Shown one piece after another: positions 9,143-18,907 of a stretch of DNA of 64,000 nt (position 1 is its first letter; each line of letters opens with the position of its first letter). A model generated the notes under the pieces. It was not told the DNA's origin and did no database searches. It saw only the letters and a program-made list of their open reading frames with translations. Made by a program: the position numbers and the translations under genes. This DNA is from Lentisphaerae bacterium GWF2_57_35 (GTDB taxonomy: Bacteria; Verrucomicrobiota; Kiritimatiellia; CAIQIC01; GWF2-57-35). The DNA lies in NCBI GenBank assembly GCA_001804865.1, contig MHBK01000019.1, forward strand, positions 62,001-126,000, given 5' to 3'.

Positions 9143-10636
9143 TTACTTGATGGAGGGCGAGCGGGCGCACTGCTCGGAAACTTTTCGGAAATGATAACCG
9201 TAGATGGCCAGTTTGATGGCTTCGGGAATAAGGCGCGGACGATGAAATTGCGTCCATAACATCAGCTTCCAATACTGAAAGCGTTCTGAGCCCAAGATGC
9301 CAAGCCGATAGGTGGCATGCAAAACAGCGCGGATGTGTCCCCATTGGACATGGGGCCGAATGGTCGGCGCCTTGAACTCGCGGAGGAAGGTCCTGATGCG
9401 CTGGTAATAATACTTGGGAGCGTAGATGTGCTCCAGGATCTTCCGATACCCCTCGTACAACGCCTCCAGACTCATGACCGGCGCAATGTTCGTGGTTCCG
9501 TCCACATTGTCTCCGGACATCTCTCCACGCAAACGGCCTTCTTTCTTCATGCGTTCGTAAAGCCGCGTGCCCGGCGGCGCCTGCAACAAACCGACCATGG
9601 CCGTCACAATGCCGCTCTTCTGGATGAAATCGATCTGCCGCTGAAAAATGGACGGCGAGTCGTGATCGAAGCCCACGATGAACCCGCCCTGCACCTGAAG
9701 CCCGGCCCGCTGCATCCGTTTCACGTCGTCGACAAGATCGCGATTCCGATTTTGCACCTTGCTGCACTCGGCCAGACAGTCTTCGTCCGGTGTTTCAATG
9801 CCGATGAAAACCGTGTCGAACCCGGCTTCGACCATTAACGTCATCAGTTGTTCGTCCTCCGCCAGATTGATGGACGTCTCGGTATTGAAGCCGATTCCCC
9901 GGTGAGTCTTCCTCCAGGCCATCAAGGCCGGCAGCAGATCGGTTTTGAGGTAATGCTTGTTTCCAATGAAATTATCGTCCACAAAAAAGACAGCCCCCCG
10001 CCAACCCCGTTCATAAAGGCCGTTCAGCTCAGCCAGGATCTGTCGCGACGGCTTAACGCGAAACCGCCGGCCAAACAAGGCGGTGATATTGCAGAAATCG
10101 CAATCGAACGGACACCCGCGGGAACTCTGGACGCACATGGTGGCGTATTTTTCCATATCCAATAGATCCCACATGGGCAGAGGCGTCAGCCGTAAGTCCG
10201 GGAATAGCTCCGAAGAGTACAGCCTCTGCGGGCAGCCCTTCTCCCAATCGGCCAGAAAAGGTGGAAGCGTCAATTCGGCTTCGTTCAGCACAAAATGATC
10301 CACCAACGGAAACTGCTCGTGCTCGATTTGGAACAGCGGCCCGCCGGCCACGACCAGCAGGCCCGCCTCTTTGCACTGGGCAATGATCTGATGCGCCGAT
10401 CCGCGTTGCACCACCATCGCGCTGATGAACGCGCAATCCGCCCAGTCCAAATCGTCTTTCGACAATTCCCGGACATTCGTATCCACCAGCCGCTTCGACC
10501 ACTCTTTCGGCAGCATAGAGGCCACGGTCAAAAGTCCGAGCGGCGGAAAAGCGGAGCGTTTACGGACAAATTGCAGCGCGCGCTTAAAACTCCAGAACGT
10601 GTCCGGAAACTGTGGATAAATCAAAAGAATGTTCAT
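9143..10636 (-). CDS. B12-binding-type radical SAM protein (DUF4070-like)
   Basis: The 497-residue product has an N-terminal cobalamin-binding-like Rossmann domain (MNILLIYPQFPDTFW to about residue 150). The radical SAM cluster follows: C175, C179 and C182 in RGCPFDCDFC bind the 4Fe-4S cluster. The barrel continues with VDDNFIG and FIGIETPDEDCL. The C-terminal ~130 residues, with many aromatics, resemble the DUF4070 extension found in lipid- or hopanoid-modifying members such as HpnJ-type proteins. The cobalamin domain lacks an obvious DxHxxG motif, so cobalamin use is not assured. The substrate is unknown. GGGGAGGAG lies upstream of the ATG. The gene is followed on the same strand by the methyltransferase. 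Confidence 0.87.
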   Translation of the reverse strand: MNILLIYPQFPDTFWSFKRALQFVRKRSAFPPLGLLTVASMLPKEWSKRLVDTNVRELSKDDLDWADCAFISAMVVQRGSAHQIIAQCKEAGLLVVAGGPLFQIEHEQFPLVDHFVLNEAELTLPPFLADWEKGCPQRLYSSELFPDLRLTPLPMWDLLDMEKYATMCVQSSRGCPFDCDFCNITALFGRRFRVKPSRQILAELNGLYERGWRGAVFFVDDNFIGNKHYLKTDLLPALMAWRKTHRGIGFNTETSINLAEDEQLMTLMVEAGFDTVFIGIETPDEDCLAECSKVQNRNRDLVDDVKRMQRAGLQVQGGFIVGFDHDSPSIFQRQIDFIQKSGIVTAMVGLLQAPPGTRLYERMKKEGRLRGEMSGDNVDGTTNIAPVMSLEALYEGYRKILEHIYAPKYYYQRIRTFLREFKAPTIRPHVQWGHIRAVLHATYRLGILGSERFQYWKLMLWTQFHRPRLIPEAIKLAIYGYHFRKVSEQCARSPSIK

Positions 10637-10791
10637 GCTGCGTTTTGCTCTCCTCCCCCTGCACCTGACGTCCCGCCCGTTGTTTATGAATCAGTAAACG
10701 TTACGTCACAAGGCAACGGCTTGCAATGAGGGGAAACCTGACGAAACGGCTCAGGTTATGCCTTATGGGAAGGAACCGGAGGGCGTTAAAA

Positions 10792-10813
10792 GGCCGGGGG
10801 ATGAGCCCCGGCC
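10792..10813 (-). terminator. GC-rich hairpin terminator after the surface protein gene
   Basis: Read on the minus strand, an 8-bp stem GGCCGGGG/CCCCGGCC with a 6-base loop is followed by TTTTAA. It lies about 50 bp past the stop of the gene ending at 10865. The plus-strand side is A-rich, so a bidirectional role is possible. Confidence 0.7.
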
Positions 10814-10832
10814 CCAAAAAACGAAGCTTTTT

Positions 10833-10856
10833 CCACCGCCTTACGGCGGCGGCTAC
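10833..10856. repeat. Intergenic palindrome, family A
   Basis: CCACCGCCTTACGGCGGCGG followed by CTAC is the reverse-oriented relative of the hairpin at 8336. It lies just past the stop of the gene ending at 10865. Confidence 0.7.
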
Positions 10857-10864
10857 AAAGAGAC

Positions 10865-13800
10865 TTAAAGCTTCTCGGCTACGATCTTGTAGAACAGCAT
10901 CATGGCGTTATCGACCGTGTCCGTATAACAATTCATGGGCGGCGTGGCGGGAATGGCGGTTGCGATTTCGGAAAAGGGCGCCAGCAGGCTGTCCGTCCGG
11001 TACAGGTCATAGACCCGGCCTTCGACGCTGGGCCAGCAGACGAGCATGACGTCGCCCTGCCGAACCGCGTGAACGTTCAGAAGCGAATCGGAGTCCGCCT
11101 GGTTCGTACCCGCCACAGCTTCTTCGGCATCGCTCATTCCGTCGCGGTCCGTGTCCATGTCGGCGTCCTGCTCAGAAACCTGAGGATGGTTCGCATCGCA
11201 CCAAACGGCTTCATACGCGCCCATGTCCACGGCTCCATGATCGAGACGAGGTTGACCATTCAGGTCCGTGGCCGTCGACATCCATGTTTCCAGCAATCCG
11301 GCATCGATGCAAGGCGACCGGGGGGAAAGGGCATAAGAGCCATTTCCGGCAAACAACGGCTCCGATTCCAGACAGCCGGCCGCAGCATAGGCGCCGATCG
11401 GATAAATGCACGAATAGGAAATCGATCCCGCGCCCGCACCCCCATAGTTGGGGCCGTTGGCGGCCGTATTGCCATAAAGGATGGAGTTGACGGCGATTCC
11501 GTTCTGCTCAAAAGCAATACCGCCGCCGTTCGGCGCCTTGTTGCCGCTGACCGTGCAACTTTCCACCCGACTCGCAACGCATTCGATGCCGCCGCCGTGG
11601 TTGACCGCTTCGTTGCTCACGACCAGACTGTTTCGCAGCGTGCTCCACCAGAGCGTCGCCCCGCCGCCGCTGTAAGCGCCGCGGTTTTCTTTGACGACCG
11701 TGTTTTCGAGAACGCCCGACACCCAATGCAAACCGCCCCCTTCCCCACCCGCATAGTTGCTGCAAACCAAGTTGCCGAAGCCTCGCGCGCCCCAGCCGTA
11801 CAAACCTCCGGCATGGCCGCCGGCTCGGTTGCCCTGAATGCGGCAGTTGTTGACCGTACCGCCCATCCAGCAATAAACGCCGCCGCCGTCATAGCAGGCT
11901 TGATTGCCCTCCACAATGCAGGATTCGACCTGGCCGCCGCTGAGACAAAGAATGCCGCCGGCCTGCGCCCCGGAATAATTGCCGCGGACGGTGGAGTTGG
12001 CGATGAGCCCGCCTTGATTCAGAAATACCGCCCCGCCATCGCGCCAGCCCGAATACCATGCGGAGTTATTGGTGAAGAGGCACGAAACCAGGGTTCCATA
12101 CTTGTCGCAGAAAGCGCCAGCCCCTCGATTCGCACTGCCGCGGACGATCGTGAAGCCGGACACCACGGCGTTCGAATGCGCGAGGTATAGGCACCTCGCG
12201 CCATACTGGCCATCCAGGGTCGTCGCCGACTGGCCGTTTACGGATTTCAGCGCAATACCGTTGGTAAGCCGCACAGTCGCCCCCAGCCGGTAGACGCCAT
12301 TGGTCGCCAGCACCGTTTCCCCATGACTCGATACGGCAACCGCCGCCTGAATATTCGTGGCGGCATCGGCCCAGGTGAGATATGGGAAGAGATGGCGTCC
12401 GGAAGCCGAGACGTAACGCGTCAGCGCCGGAGAAATCCGCCGATAAAGGACGCAGACTTGCCCGCAGTTGCCGGCCACGACATCTTCCCAGCCGTCGCCA
12501 TCGGCATCGAACACAGCCAGGGTTTTCGTCAGACCCGCCTGCGCTCCGAAGGCGCCGGCGTTTCCTTTACGAAATACTCCTTGCCCGTTGTTTAAATACA
12601 GGACGTTGTTTTTCGTTTCCTGCGCCACGGCCAAATCCAGGTCGCCATCCCGGTCGGCATCGAACGCGACCATGTTGCGGGTCATAGCCGCGGCATCGTC
12701 AAAAGCCCCTGCTTCGATCTTCCGGAATTGATGGCTCCCAAGGTTGAGATAGAGATAATTGGGCTCTCCATAATTCCCCGCCGCCAAGTCGATCCGTCCG
12801 TCCCCGTTGGCGTCAAACGCCGTCAGATTGTCCGTCTTCATGGCCGCGTCGTCCAATTCGCCGGCATCCACTTTACAAAAATGGGCGGCTCCATCGTTGA
12901 TGTACAGGGCGGTCCGTCCGCCATGATCGCCCACCACCACATCCGTATCGCCATCGTTATCCGCGTCCAGCACGGCCAGCGCGAAATGCGGACCCGCGAC
13001 ATCGTCGAGCTCGCCGGCCTCCGTTCGGGTGAAGACGCCGCGGCCATCGTTAAGATACAGTTTCGTACATTGCGAATAACTGACTTCAACCAAGTCGGCG
13101 TCGCCATCGCCATCGGCATCCAGCGTCGCGAGTTTGAGCGTGTGATAAAACCCGGCGCCGGGATTTCCAAAGTCGCCGCACGACGCATTCGTAAACACGC
13201 CCTGCCCCTGGTTGATATAGAGTTCGTTGGGTTCGGTGTAGTTGCCCACCGCCAAGTCGACATCCCCATCGCCGTCGGCATCCAGCGACACCACGCACGT
13301 CGCCTGCACATATCCGCCGGACTGATCGAAATCGCCCGATTCCATCGGGGTAAACTGGCCGCCGTCATTCCGATACAGGATGTTGGAACTGAAATTGACG
13401 ACCACCGCCAGATCCAAATCGCTGTCGCCATCCACATCCACCGCCGCACAATCCCAGGTCTTGGAAGTTACGTCGTCAAACCGCCCGGCCTCGACCACCC
13501 GATACTTCGGACCGGGATCCGACAAGGCATCGTTGGGGCGAGTCCCCTGAAGGAACTCGGTCCGATTATCGTAGCCGTCGCTATCCGTATCGAGCCCCGC
13601 ATCGGCCGGATCGCGCGGATCAAGCCCGTATTGCACTTCCCAGCCGTCGCGCAGGCCGTCCTGATCCTGATCGCTCAGAACCGGATTCAACTGGGCGAGA
13701 AACTCCTGAAGATTGGACAGCCCGTCGGCATCGGCATCGCCCGCCGCCCCGTGGGCCAGAGTTCCGAAATATTGCATTTCCCACGTATCCGTCAGGCCGT

Positions 13801-14836
13801 CGCGGTCGCTGTCCATAAAGACGGGGCCCAATCCAGGATCGGTTCGAAACGTGAGCCGAACGATCTGATGCGCCGCCATATCGGTCGCCCAGACCTCATC
13901 GGTATTCATATCCACGGCAATTCCCGCGAGACGGGCTTCGGCGGTTCCCACCACAAACTCGCGTATAACGCCGGTCGCCGGATCGAGAACGCCAATTCGG
14001 CCGGCAATATGCTCTACAAACCAAATTCGGCCCCAACGATCGGCGGCCAGGGCATTGGGCGCGGCATTGGGAGTGGGTGTTGCATACTGCGTAAACTGCC
14101 CGCTGCACGGATCGTAAGAGGCGATCTTCGAGGTGTCCTGAACGCTCATCCAAATCTTTCCGCCGACCGCCAGCGTTGAGCGGATGGTGGCCCGGTCGGC
14201 CGGAAAAGCGATGGATAGGAAGCTCGTCGTAGCGGGATCGAATCGCACCAGTCTCGGATTGCTCTCGTCCCAGCCGACGGAGGTGCACCAGAACCGCCCC
14301 AATTCGTCGCGTGCGAGGCCGGTCATGTATCCCGAACACGCCGGCGGCACTTTAAAAGTGTTCAATCCGTTCGGGGACACACAGCCGATGTAGCCTGAAT
14401 CCCAGCCGCCGAACCAGAGGCGGCCTTCCTGATCCAACGAGCACATTCCCGCAGAGGCCAGGGGCAGGCCGGTGGACAGCAAATGGACAGCCCCCGCTCC
14501 ACCGGGCGTCAAACGCCCGATTTGGCCGTTACCGTAAACGTCGCCCGCAAAGTAGACGGCATTCTCGCTTCGACTCACGGCAATTCCGCGGGCCGTATAC
14601 GTGACCGGGTATTCGGCGATCGCTCCCGTCTCCGGATTCAAACTCCCCACTTTCTTCCCTGCCAATTCCGTAAACCATACCGTCCCGTTCTGCGCCACCT
14701 CGATGCAAAACGGCTGGCTGTTGGCGGTGGGAATCGGATACTTTCGGATGGCAACCGTTTCGCCGGCAAAAACGACCCCAGCCGTCATCAGGAAACAGGA
14801 AAACAGGACCACCGGAAACCTGGACTGCATCTTCAT
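10865..14836 (-). CDS. Large secreted protein: beta-propeller, VCBS repeats, beta-helix, TSP3
   Basis: The start is set at ATG 14836, where GAGGAGG stands about 10 bases upstream, giving 1323 residues; upstream in-frame Mets lack such a site. A signal peptide ends near VFAGE (about residue 24). Residues about 25-340 form a virginiamycin-lyase-like propeller (repeats such as GTVWFTELAGKKVG). TSP3 calcium-binding repeats lie at about 345-435. FG-GAP/VCBS repeats lie at about 445-800 (VDVDGDSDLDLAV and similar, each with the LYLN..G motif). A right-handed beta-helix with choice-of-anchor-type repeats lies at about 805-1210, and a last TSP3 pair at about 1230. The protein is extracellular, probably adhesive or glycan-binding. 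No cell-wall or PEP-CTERM sorting signal is seen. Confidence 0.88.
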   Translation of the reverse strand: MKMQSRFPVVLFSCFLMTAGVVFAGETVAIRKYPIPTANSQPFCIEVAQNGTVWFTELAGKKVGSLNPETGAIAEYPVTYTARGIAVSRSENAVYFAGDVYGNGQIGRLTPGGAGAVHLLSTGLPLASAGMCSLDQEGRLWFGGWDSGYIGCVSPNGLNTFKVPPACSGYMTGLARDELGRFWCTSVGWDESNPRLVRFDPATTSFLSIAFPADRATIRSTLAVGGKIWMSVQDTSKIASYDPCSGQFTQYATPTPNAAPNALAADRWGRIWFVEHIAGRIGVLDPATGVIREFVVGTAEARLAGIAVDMNTDEVWATDMAAHQIVRLTFRTDPGLGPVFMDSDRDGLTDTWEMQYFGTLAHGAAGDADADGLSNLQEFLAQLNPVLSDQDQDGLRDGWEVQYGLDPRDPADAGLDTDSDGYDNRTEFLQGTRPNDALSDPGPKYRVVEAGRFDDVTSKTWDCAAVDVDGDSDLDLAVVVNFSSNILYRNDGGQFTPMESGDFDQSGGYVQATCVVSLDADGDGDVDLAVGNYTEPNELYINQGQGVFTNASCGDFGNPGAGFYHTLKLATLDADGDGDADLVEVSYSQCTKLYLNDGRGVFTRTEAGELDDVAGPHFALAVLDADNDGDTDVVVGDHGGRTALYINDGAAHFCKVDAGELDDAAMKTDNLTAFDANGDGRIDLAAGNYGEPNYLYLNLGSHQFRKIEAGAFDDAAAMTRNMVAFDADRDGDLDLAVAQETKNNVLYLNNGQGVFRKGNAGAFGAQAGLTKTLAVFDADGDGWEDVVAGNCGQVCVLYRRISPALTRYVSASGRHLFPYLTWADAATNIQAAVAVSSHGETVLATNGVYRLGATVRLTNGIALKSVNGQSATTLDGQYGARCLYLAHSNAVVSGFTIVRGSANRGAGAFCDKYGTLVSCLFTNNSAWYSGWRDGGAVFLNQGGLIANSTVRGNYSGAQAGGILCLSGGQVESCIVEGNQACYDGGGVYCWMGGTVNNCRIQGNRAGGHAGGLYGWGARGFGNLVCSNYAGGEGGGLHWVSGVLENTVVKENRGAYSGGGATLWWSTLRNSLVVSNEAVNHGGGIECVASRVESCTVSGNKAPNGGGIAFEQNGIAVNSILYGNTAANGPNYGGAGAGSISYSCIYPIGAYAAAGCLESEPLFAGNGSYALSPRSPCIDAGLLETWMSTATDLNGQPRLDHGAVDMGAYEAVWCDANHPQVSEQDADMDTDRDGMSDAEEAVAGTNQADSDSLLNVHAVRQGDVMLVCWPSVEGRVYDLYRTDSLLAPFSEIATAIPATPPMNCYTDTVDNAMMLFYKIVAEKL

Positions 14837-15155
14837 AGCGTTGAACCTCCTCATGAAACGAAAGAGAGCACGTTTTGAAATTATCCCATACTGAATATCC
14901 ATATTGATAAGGTTTGTCAACATGAAATACCCAAACAATTTCGATCAACGATCACTCTATATTATAACTATTTTTTAGTTACCGTCAAGCTCTTCCTTTG
15001 CGCGAGATCGGTTGCATTTATCGCCCCATTTGTTGTGATCGATTGCATTGCGGGCTGCTGCCGCAGCCAATGGAGAGGAAGGAAGTCAGTAGGCGGCCCA
15101 GACCCGCGGTCTTTTTTGTGAAACAACAACTTATCGATTTGCCGGTAGATTCGCA

Positions 15156-15222
15156 TTTTGGAGGATTCCGCTCTGTCGGAACCTTCTTCTTCCGGTCGCG
15201 ACGGAGCGCGACCCTCCAAAAA
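15156..15222. repeat. Two-hairpin intergenic element, family B (full copy)
   Basis: The outer arms TTTTGGAGG and CCTCCAAAA enclose two hairpins, ATTCCGCTCTGTCGGAACC and GGTCGCGACGGAGCGCGACC. An inverted full copy lies at 38635-38700 and half copies lie at 18631-18875. It sits in the 14837-15328 gap, which otherwise shows only A/T-rich upstream sequence for the flanking divergent genes. Confidence 0.8.
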
Positions 15223-15328
15223 ACAAATCTTCTTGTAGGCGACCTAGCCCCAGTCTTTATTGAATACAAGAAGGTGAATCGGCGTCCATTCCATGTTATT
15301 TTAACAATATGGGAAAGGCGGAAGAGTC

Positions 15329-16201
15329 ATGAAAAGAATCGTTCAAACAGCCTGTTTAATCTTGGGATGGCTAATGGGTTCGCTTTGCGCTGCTTCCGAA
15401 ATTGCCGCCGGCGATTCCCTCGCCGCGGTGATGGAGGTTTTGGGCCCTCCCCCGGGTGAAGTCGCGGTGGGCTCGCGAACGCTTTTGTATTATGAGCGCG
15501 GCCGCGTGGAGCTTTGGGATGGCAAAGTAGTCGCTGCCGATCTGATTTCGCCGCAAGAGGCGGACGCGCGCCGAATCAAACGGCAACAGGCCGCGGAACT
15601 GGCGCGCAAGGCCGACGAAGAGCGGCGCGCACAATTGAAGTTGAAAGGCCGGGCGCTTCTGGAAAAGAAGCTATCCGATCCCGCCTTTCTCGCATCGCCA
15701 GCCGGGCGCCGCGCCGCTTTTTGGGAGAATTTTATGAGAGACTACCCGGACGTGCCCGTTCAAGCCGAGTATGCCGCCGCCTTGGCGGAGCAGCGAATGG
15801 ATGAAGCCGCGCAGCGCGCCGAAGAGGAAAGGGCCTGGCAAATGACCGAACTGCAACGCCAAGTCGACCAAGCGGAGCAGCGCGCCTACGAAGCCGAAGC
15901 ACGATCTTCTTATGCTTCTTCCTATGCCTATAATCCCATTTTCATTGTGCCGGCTCCCCAACCCCAACCAGCCTGCGAGACCGCAGTGCATCAGACGCCG
16001 GTTTTCGTCAACTCGAGGCCGCATTACCGCCATGACGACCGTGCCCGCGGGCATCGGCTCTCAAACCGTCGAGTCGTTTCGCCCCCGGCCGTTCATCGTC
16101 GTTTACCGTCTCGCGCAAAACCCCTATCGGCTTTACCACGGGTCGATCAATGGCCCAAAGTCTCCACGCCGCTGCTGGATCAGCACAAAAGACGCCGCTA
16201 A
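15329..16201 (+). CDS. Exported BamE-like protein with coiled coil and basic tail
   Basis: The 290-residue product starts with a signal peptide (about 1-22, ending CAAS). Residues about 25-68 resemble the SmpA/BamE-type or outer-membrane-assembly fold segment (GDSLAAVMEVLGPPPGEV, then TLLYYERGRVEL). A long charged alpha-helical, probably coiled-coil region covers about 72-195, rich in A, E, R and Q. The tail (about 225-290) is basic and rich in His, Arg and Pro. The function is unknown. It would be periplasmic or attached to the outer membrane. Its stop overlaps the stop of the convergent glycosyltransferase gene by four bases. Confidence 0.7.
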   Translation: MKRIVQTACLILGWLMGSLCAASEIAAGDSLAAVMEVLGPPPGEVAVGSRTLLYYERGRVELWDGKVVAADLISPQEADARRIKRQQAAELARKADEERRAQLKLKGRALLEKKLSDPAFLASPAGRRAAFWENFMRDYPDVPVQAEYAAALAEQRMDEAAQRAEEERAWQMTELQRQVDQAEQRAYEAEARSSYASSYAYNPIFIVPAPQPQPACETAVHQTPVFVNSRPHYRHDDRARGHRLSNRRVVSPPAVHRRLPSRAKPLSALPRVDQWPKVSTPLLDQHKRRR

Positions 16202-17121
16202 CAATTCAAAATGTTCACAACCTCATTTGCCATGATGTTCTGCAAGACTCCCTCGCGCGCTGCAACGATAACGGTTTTGTCTCCGCGCGGGCCCCAGATG
16301 CTCGAATTGCTGGGGCCGAACAAGGCCACGGTTGGCAAGCCCAGCGCGGAGGCGAGATGAGTGATGCCCGAGTCGTTGCCGAGATAGCCTTGAACGTTGG
16401 CTAGCACGCTTGCCGTCTCCAGCAACGTAGCCTCCGCCAGCAGGGCCGGGGCCGGCTTCATGGCCTCCAATGCAGTACGAAGTGCCGAATCGGCTTCTCC
16501 AGCAACAAACAGGATGCTCCGCCCCGCGGCTTCCAGTTGGCGGGCCACATCAACAAATCGATCCAGCGGCCAGTTCTTCTTAGGGCTGCCGCTGCCCGGA
16601 TGGATCGCCGCCACATCGCCCGAGAGGCCCCTCTCCGCCAGCCATTGCCGGCCTTTCTCCTTAAGATCGGCGGGCAAAAGCAAATGAGGCACATCGCTTT
16701 CCGGATAAATGGCCAGGCTTTCCAGAGGCTTAAGCAAATGGCGCGAGGCAGGACCGGCCTGAACGATCGGAGAGCCATACAACACTTGCCGCGCGCCGGC
16801 CAGCAGAAGGTTATCTTTCACCACGCCCTGAGGATCGTGCAGATAGCTCAGGATGAGATCGAACGAAGCGATGTGGGCCGCTTGAGTCTCGGTGAAAGCA
16901 GCGCAGACGGAAAAGAAGCGGGCCATCTCGGCACGATCCAACGAATCCACGTGATCGATCAAACCTGCGGCCAGGGCCAGATTGGCGATGTGGGGATAGC
17001 CGATAAGTTCGATATAGGCGCCCGGCCAACGCTCGCGCAAAGCGGCGAGGGCCGGCAATGTTACGATGAAATCCCCAATGGCCCCGCCTCGAAGAACCAG
17101 AAAACGCGCCTTATGCGTCAT
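16198..17121 (-). CDS. Glycosyltransferase family 9 (heptosyltransferase-like)
   Basis: The 307-residue GT-B enzyme opens with LRGGAIGDFIVTLPAL, the family 9 start with the conserved Gly-Asp loop. It has the nucleotide-sugar region AIHPGSGSPKKNWP (about 172-185) and the late motif GNDSGITHLASALGLPTVALFG. GT9 enzymes add heptose or other sugars to lipopolysaccharide core, using ADP-heptose in well-known members. The acceptor cannot be assigned here. There is no signal peptide, so it is cytoplasmic. AGGA stands 8 bases before the ATG. Wzm/Wzt and the methyltransferase nearby fit a surface-glycan context. Confidence 0.9.
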   Translation of the reverse strand: MTHKARFLVLRGGAIGDFIVTLPALAALRERWPGAYIELIGYPHIANLALAAGLIDHVDSLDRAEMARFFSVCAAFTETQAAHIASFDLILSYLHDPQGVVKDNLLLAGARQVLYGSPIVQAGPASRHLLKPLESLAIYPESDVPHLLLPADLKEKGRQWLAERGLSGDVAAIHPGSGSPKKNWPLDRFVDVARQLEAAGRSILFVAGEADSALRTALEAMKPAPALLAEATLLETASVLANVQGYLGNDSGITHLASALGLPTVALFGPSNSSIWGPRGDKTVIVAAREGVLQNIMANEVVNILNC

Positions 17122-17420
17122 GAGATCGTCCTATTGAATAATAAAGTCTAACACAAACAAACTCTTAATGGAAGGCCGGCCGGCACTGGGCCATCCCGAT
17201 ACTGCCGCAAATTCATTCCGTTCAATAAGGATCGGGCTTGCGAAATGGAGCCGGGGCGACCTCGCCTGTCTTTTATACATAAATCCTATGGATCTGGATG
17301 TGAAGGACATTCCGGTGCATAAACTGGCCGATCAGGTTGGTGGAATTCTTGAATCCAAACCATTCGCGCAAATTCTTCAAGTGAGGGAAATGGCCGTCGA
17401 ACACATCACCAGCTTTATTC

Positions 17421-18382
17421 CGGGTCGGACCTCGGCAACAACCAATTTGTTAAATACTTAGGCTATTTATACCCCATTAAAACCCTACTATGGCTCCATT
17501 TTCGTGTCTCTTTTCTGAGCCATATGCGCTTTCAGCTTCCCGCAAAACCATCGCCCCATACTCGGTTGTAGATTTCTCCAACCGTTTACGGGTGTAGTCA
17601 CGCAAGAGAGCCTGCTCAATCTCGACGACGTACGCAGCACTGCCTACAGCCACGGCATGGCTCCAATCAGGCTCTCGGACAAGAGGTCCTTGTTGGAGCG
17701 CCTCATCGATGCATTGGGCATACCAAGATCGGAAGCTTGACACCTCTTTTTCAGCGAACAAATCCAAGACCAAGTCCATATCCACCAGTCGATTTCGTTT
17801 GCGTTCCCCCATCAGTTCTCCCCAACCCGTCCAATCCCAATCCCGAGGGTGTTTCACCACGCCTGCCCGGACCATGTTCAGATCGATGTATCTCATGCAT
17901 CGCCGCAAATGTTCCCCATTTTCAATCATCGTGGCGTGATAACGATCCGACCAAAAGGCCCCTCTTCGATGTTTCCGGAGGTTATAGGCTTGGGCAAAGC
18001 AGCCCTGCACGTACTGCATCAAACAGCCAAGTTCTTCGGTCGATCCGGCGTGGAACAATAGATGCACATGATTGCAGGTAATACAGTGGGTGAGCAGTTG
18101 AACGTCGTGCCGGGCCAATCCGTCACGCAACCAGCAACGATAAGCCTGCCGATCCCGCGAGAACTTTAAAAGAAACGTCCGATCATGGCATCGATGCGTG
18201 ACATGATACAGCCCCCCAGGTTGGATGTGTCGATTCGCCCTTGGCATGAAACCTACCCTACTTGCACAATCCGTTTCCGTACAGCTCGTTTTTCAGCCTG
18301 AAAAATCGAGCCATCAATGGTATTTCAACTCAATATCTGTCGTATTTAACTTCAAATAAACAACTTGTCGAGGTCCGACCCG
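17421..18382. mobile_element. RAYT transposon with 18-bp terminal inverted repeats
   Basis: CGGGTCGGACCTCGGCAA at 17421-17438 and TTGTCGAGGTCCGACCCG at 18365-18382 are inverted copies with one mismatch. They enclose the transposase gene at 17477-18247 on about 960 bp. The right end continues with a stretch shared with the deleted copy at 18908-19248. The stretch 17122-17420 outside the element has no supported gene. Confidence 0.7.
17477..18247 (-). CDS. REP-associated tyrosine transposase (RAYT, Y1_Tnp)
   Basis: The 256-residue protein begins MPRANRHIQPGGLYHVTHR, a typical RAYT start. It has the HuH motif HVHLLFH (about residues 60-66), the YVQGCFAQAYN helix carrying the candidate catalytic tyrosine, and ALFWSDRYH-type sequence (GAFWSDRYHATMI). 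These enzymes are domesticated or single-copy relatives of IS200/IS605 transposases that act on palindromic REP sequences. The frame is intact and has a plausible ribosome site. It lies within 18-bp inverted repeats, and a decayed copy lies about 900 bp away. Confidence 0.9.
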   Translation of the reverse strand: MPRANRHIQPGGLYHVTHRCHDRTFLLKFSRDRQAYRCWLRDGLARHDVQLLTHCITCNHVHLLFHAGSTEELGCLMQYVQGCFAQAYNLRKHRRGAFWSDRYHATMIENGEHLRRCMRYIDLNMVRAGVVKHPRDWDWTGWGELMGERKRNRLVDMDLVLDLFAEKEVSSFRSWYAQCIDEALQQGPLVREPDWSHAVAVGSAAYVVEIEQALLRDYTRKRLEKSTTEYGAMVLREAESAYGSEKRHENGAIVGF

Positions 18383-18630
18383 CTCTCACCCACCCCCACG
18401 AAATCACGCTTGTTCGCAACGCTGCCGGAACTGGAACTCCCCAAAAGCTTCAACCGGCGCCAGACCCTCGATATGACAACAAAAATCGTATCGCGCCCTC
18501 GTCAAACATTCGTGCGACGACGCCTGGAACAGCTTCTTTCCCAGCCGTAACATTGCGTTTTTCGAAGCCCGCGTAAACGCGGAGGCCTTATCGCGAAGCC
18601 GGTTGCACAATGACCCTCGTCTTCTCTCCT

Positions 18631-18875
18631 GGAGGGTTCCGCTCCGTCGGAACCTCTTTCCGTCTCCTTCCGCCCCGAAGTGGACCATGAAGGCGGCCCG
18701 GCTTCTCCCTGCCCGCAACGCTTCGCATAGCGATGCGCAGGCGGGCGAAGACGGGCGCTTCGCCTTTCTGAAGCCGCGTTGAAGAATCGTCAGGGCCACG
18801 GTCGCGACGGAGCGCGACCCTCCAAACGACAAAGACATCATTCTTCTCTCCTGGAGGGTTCCGCTCTGTCGGAAC
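18631..18875. repeat. Nested cluster of family B and family C palindromes
   Basis: Left family B hairpins occur at 18631-18654 and 18852-18875 (GGTTCCGCTCYGTCGGAACC), and a right family B half at 18800-18826 (GGTCGCGACGGAGCGCGACC). Between the first left half and the right half lies a family C palindrome at 18695-18756, flanked by GGCCCGGCTTC and GAAGACGGGC. The arrangement suggests insertion of one repeat into another. The gap 18383-18907 contains no gene that I can support. Confidence 0.7.
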
Positions 18876-18907
18876 CTCTTTCCATCTCCCTCTCTAAAAC
18901 ATGGGCT

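Noticed and set aside
17168..17461. A 97-codon plus-strand frame before the RAYT element
   Set aside because: It runs into the element terminus (its last residues come from it), has no ribosome site and no recognised family.
18404..18841. A 145-codon minus-strand frame between the RAYT copies
   Set aside because: It is mostly the translation of family B and C palindromes.
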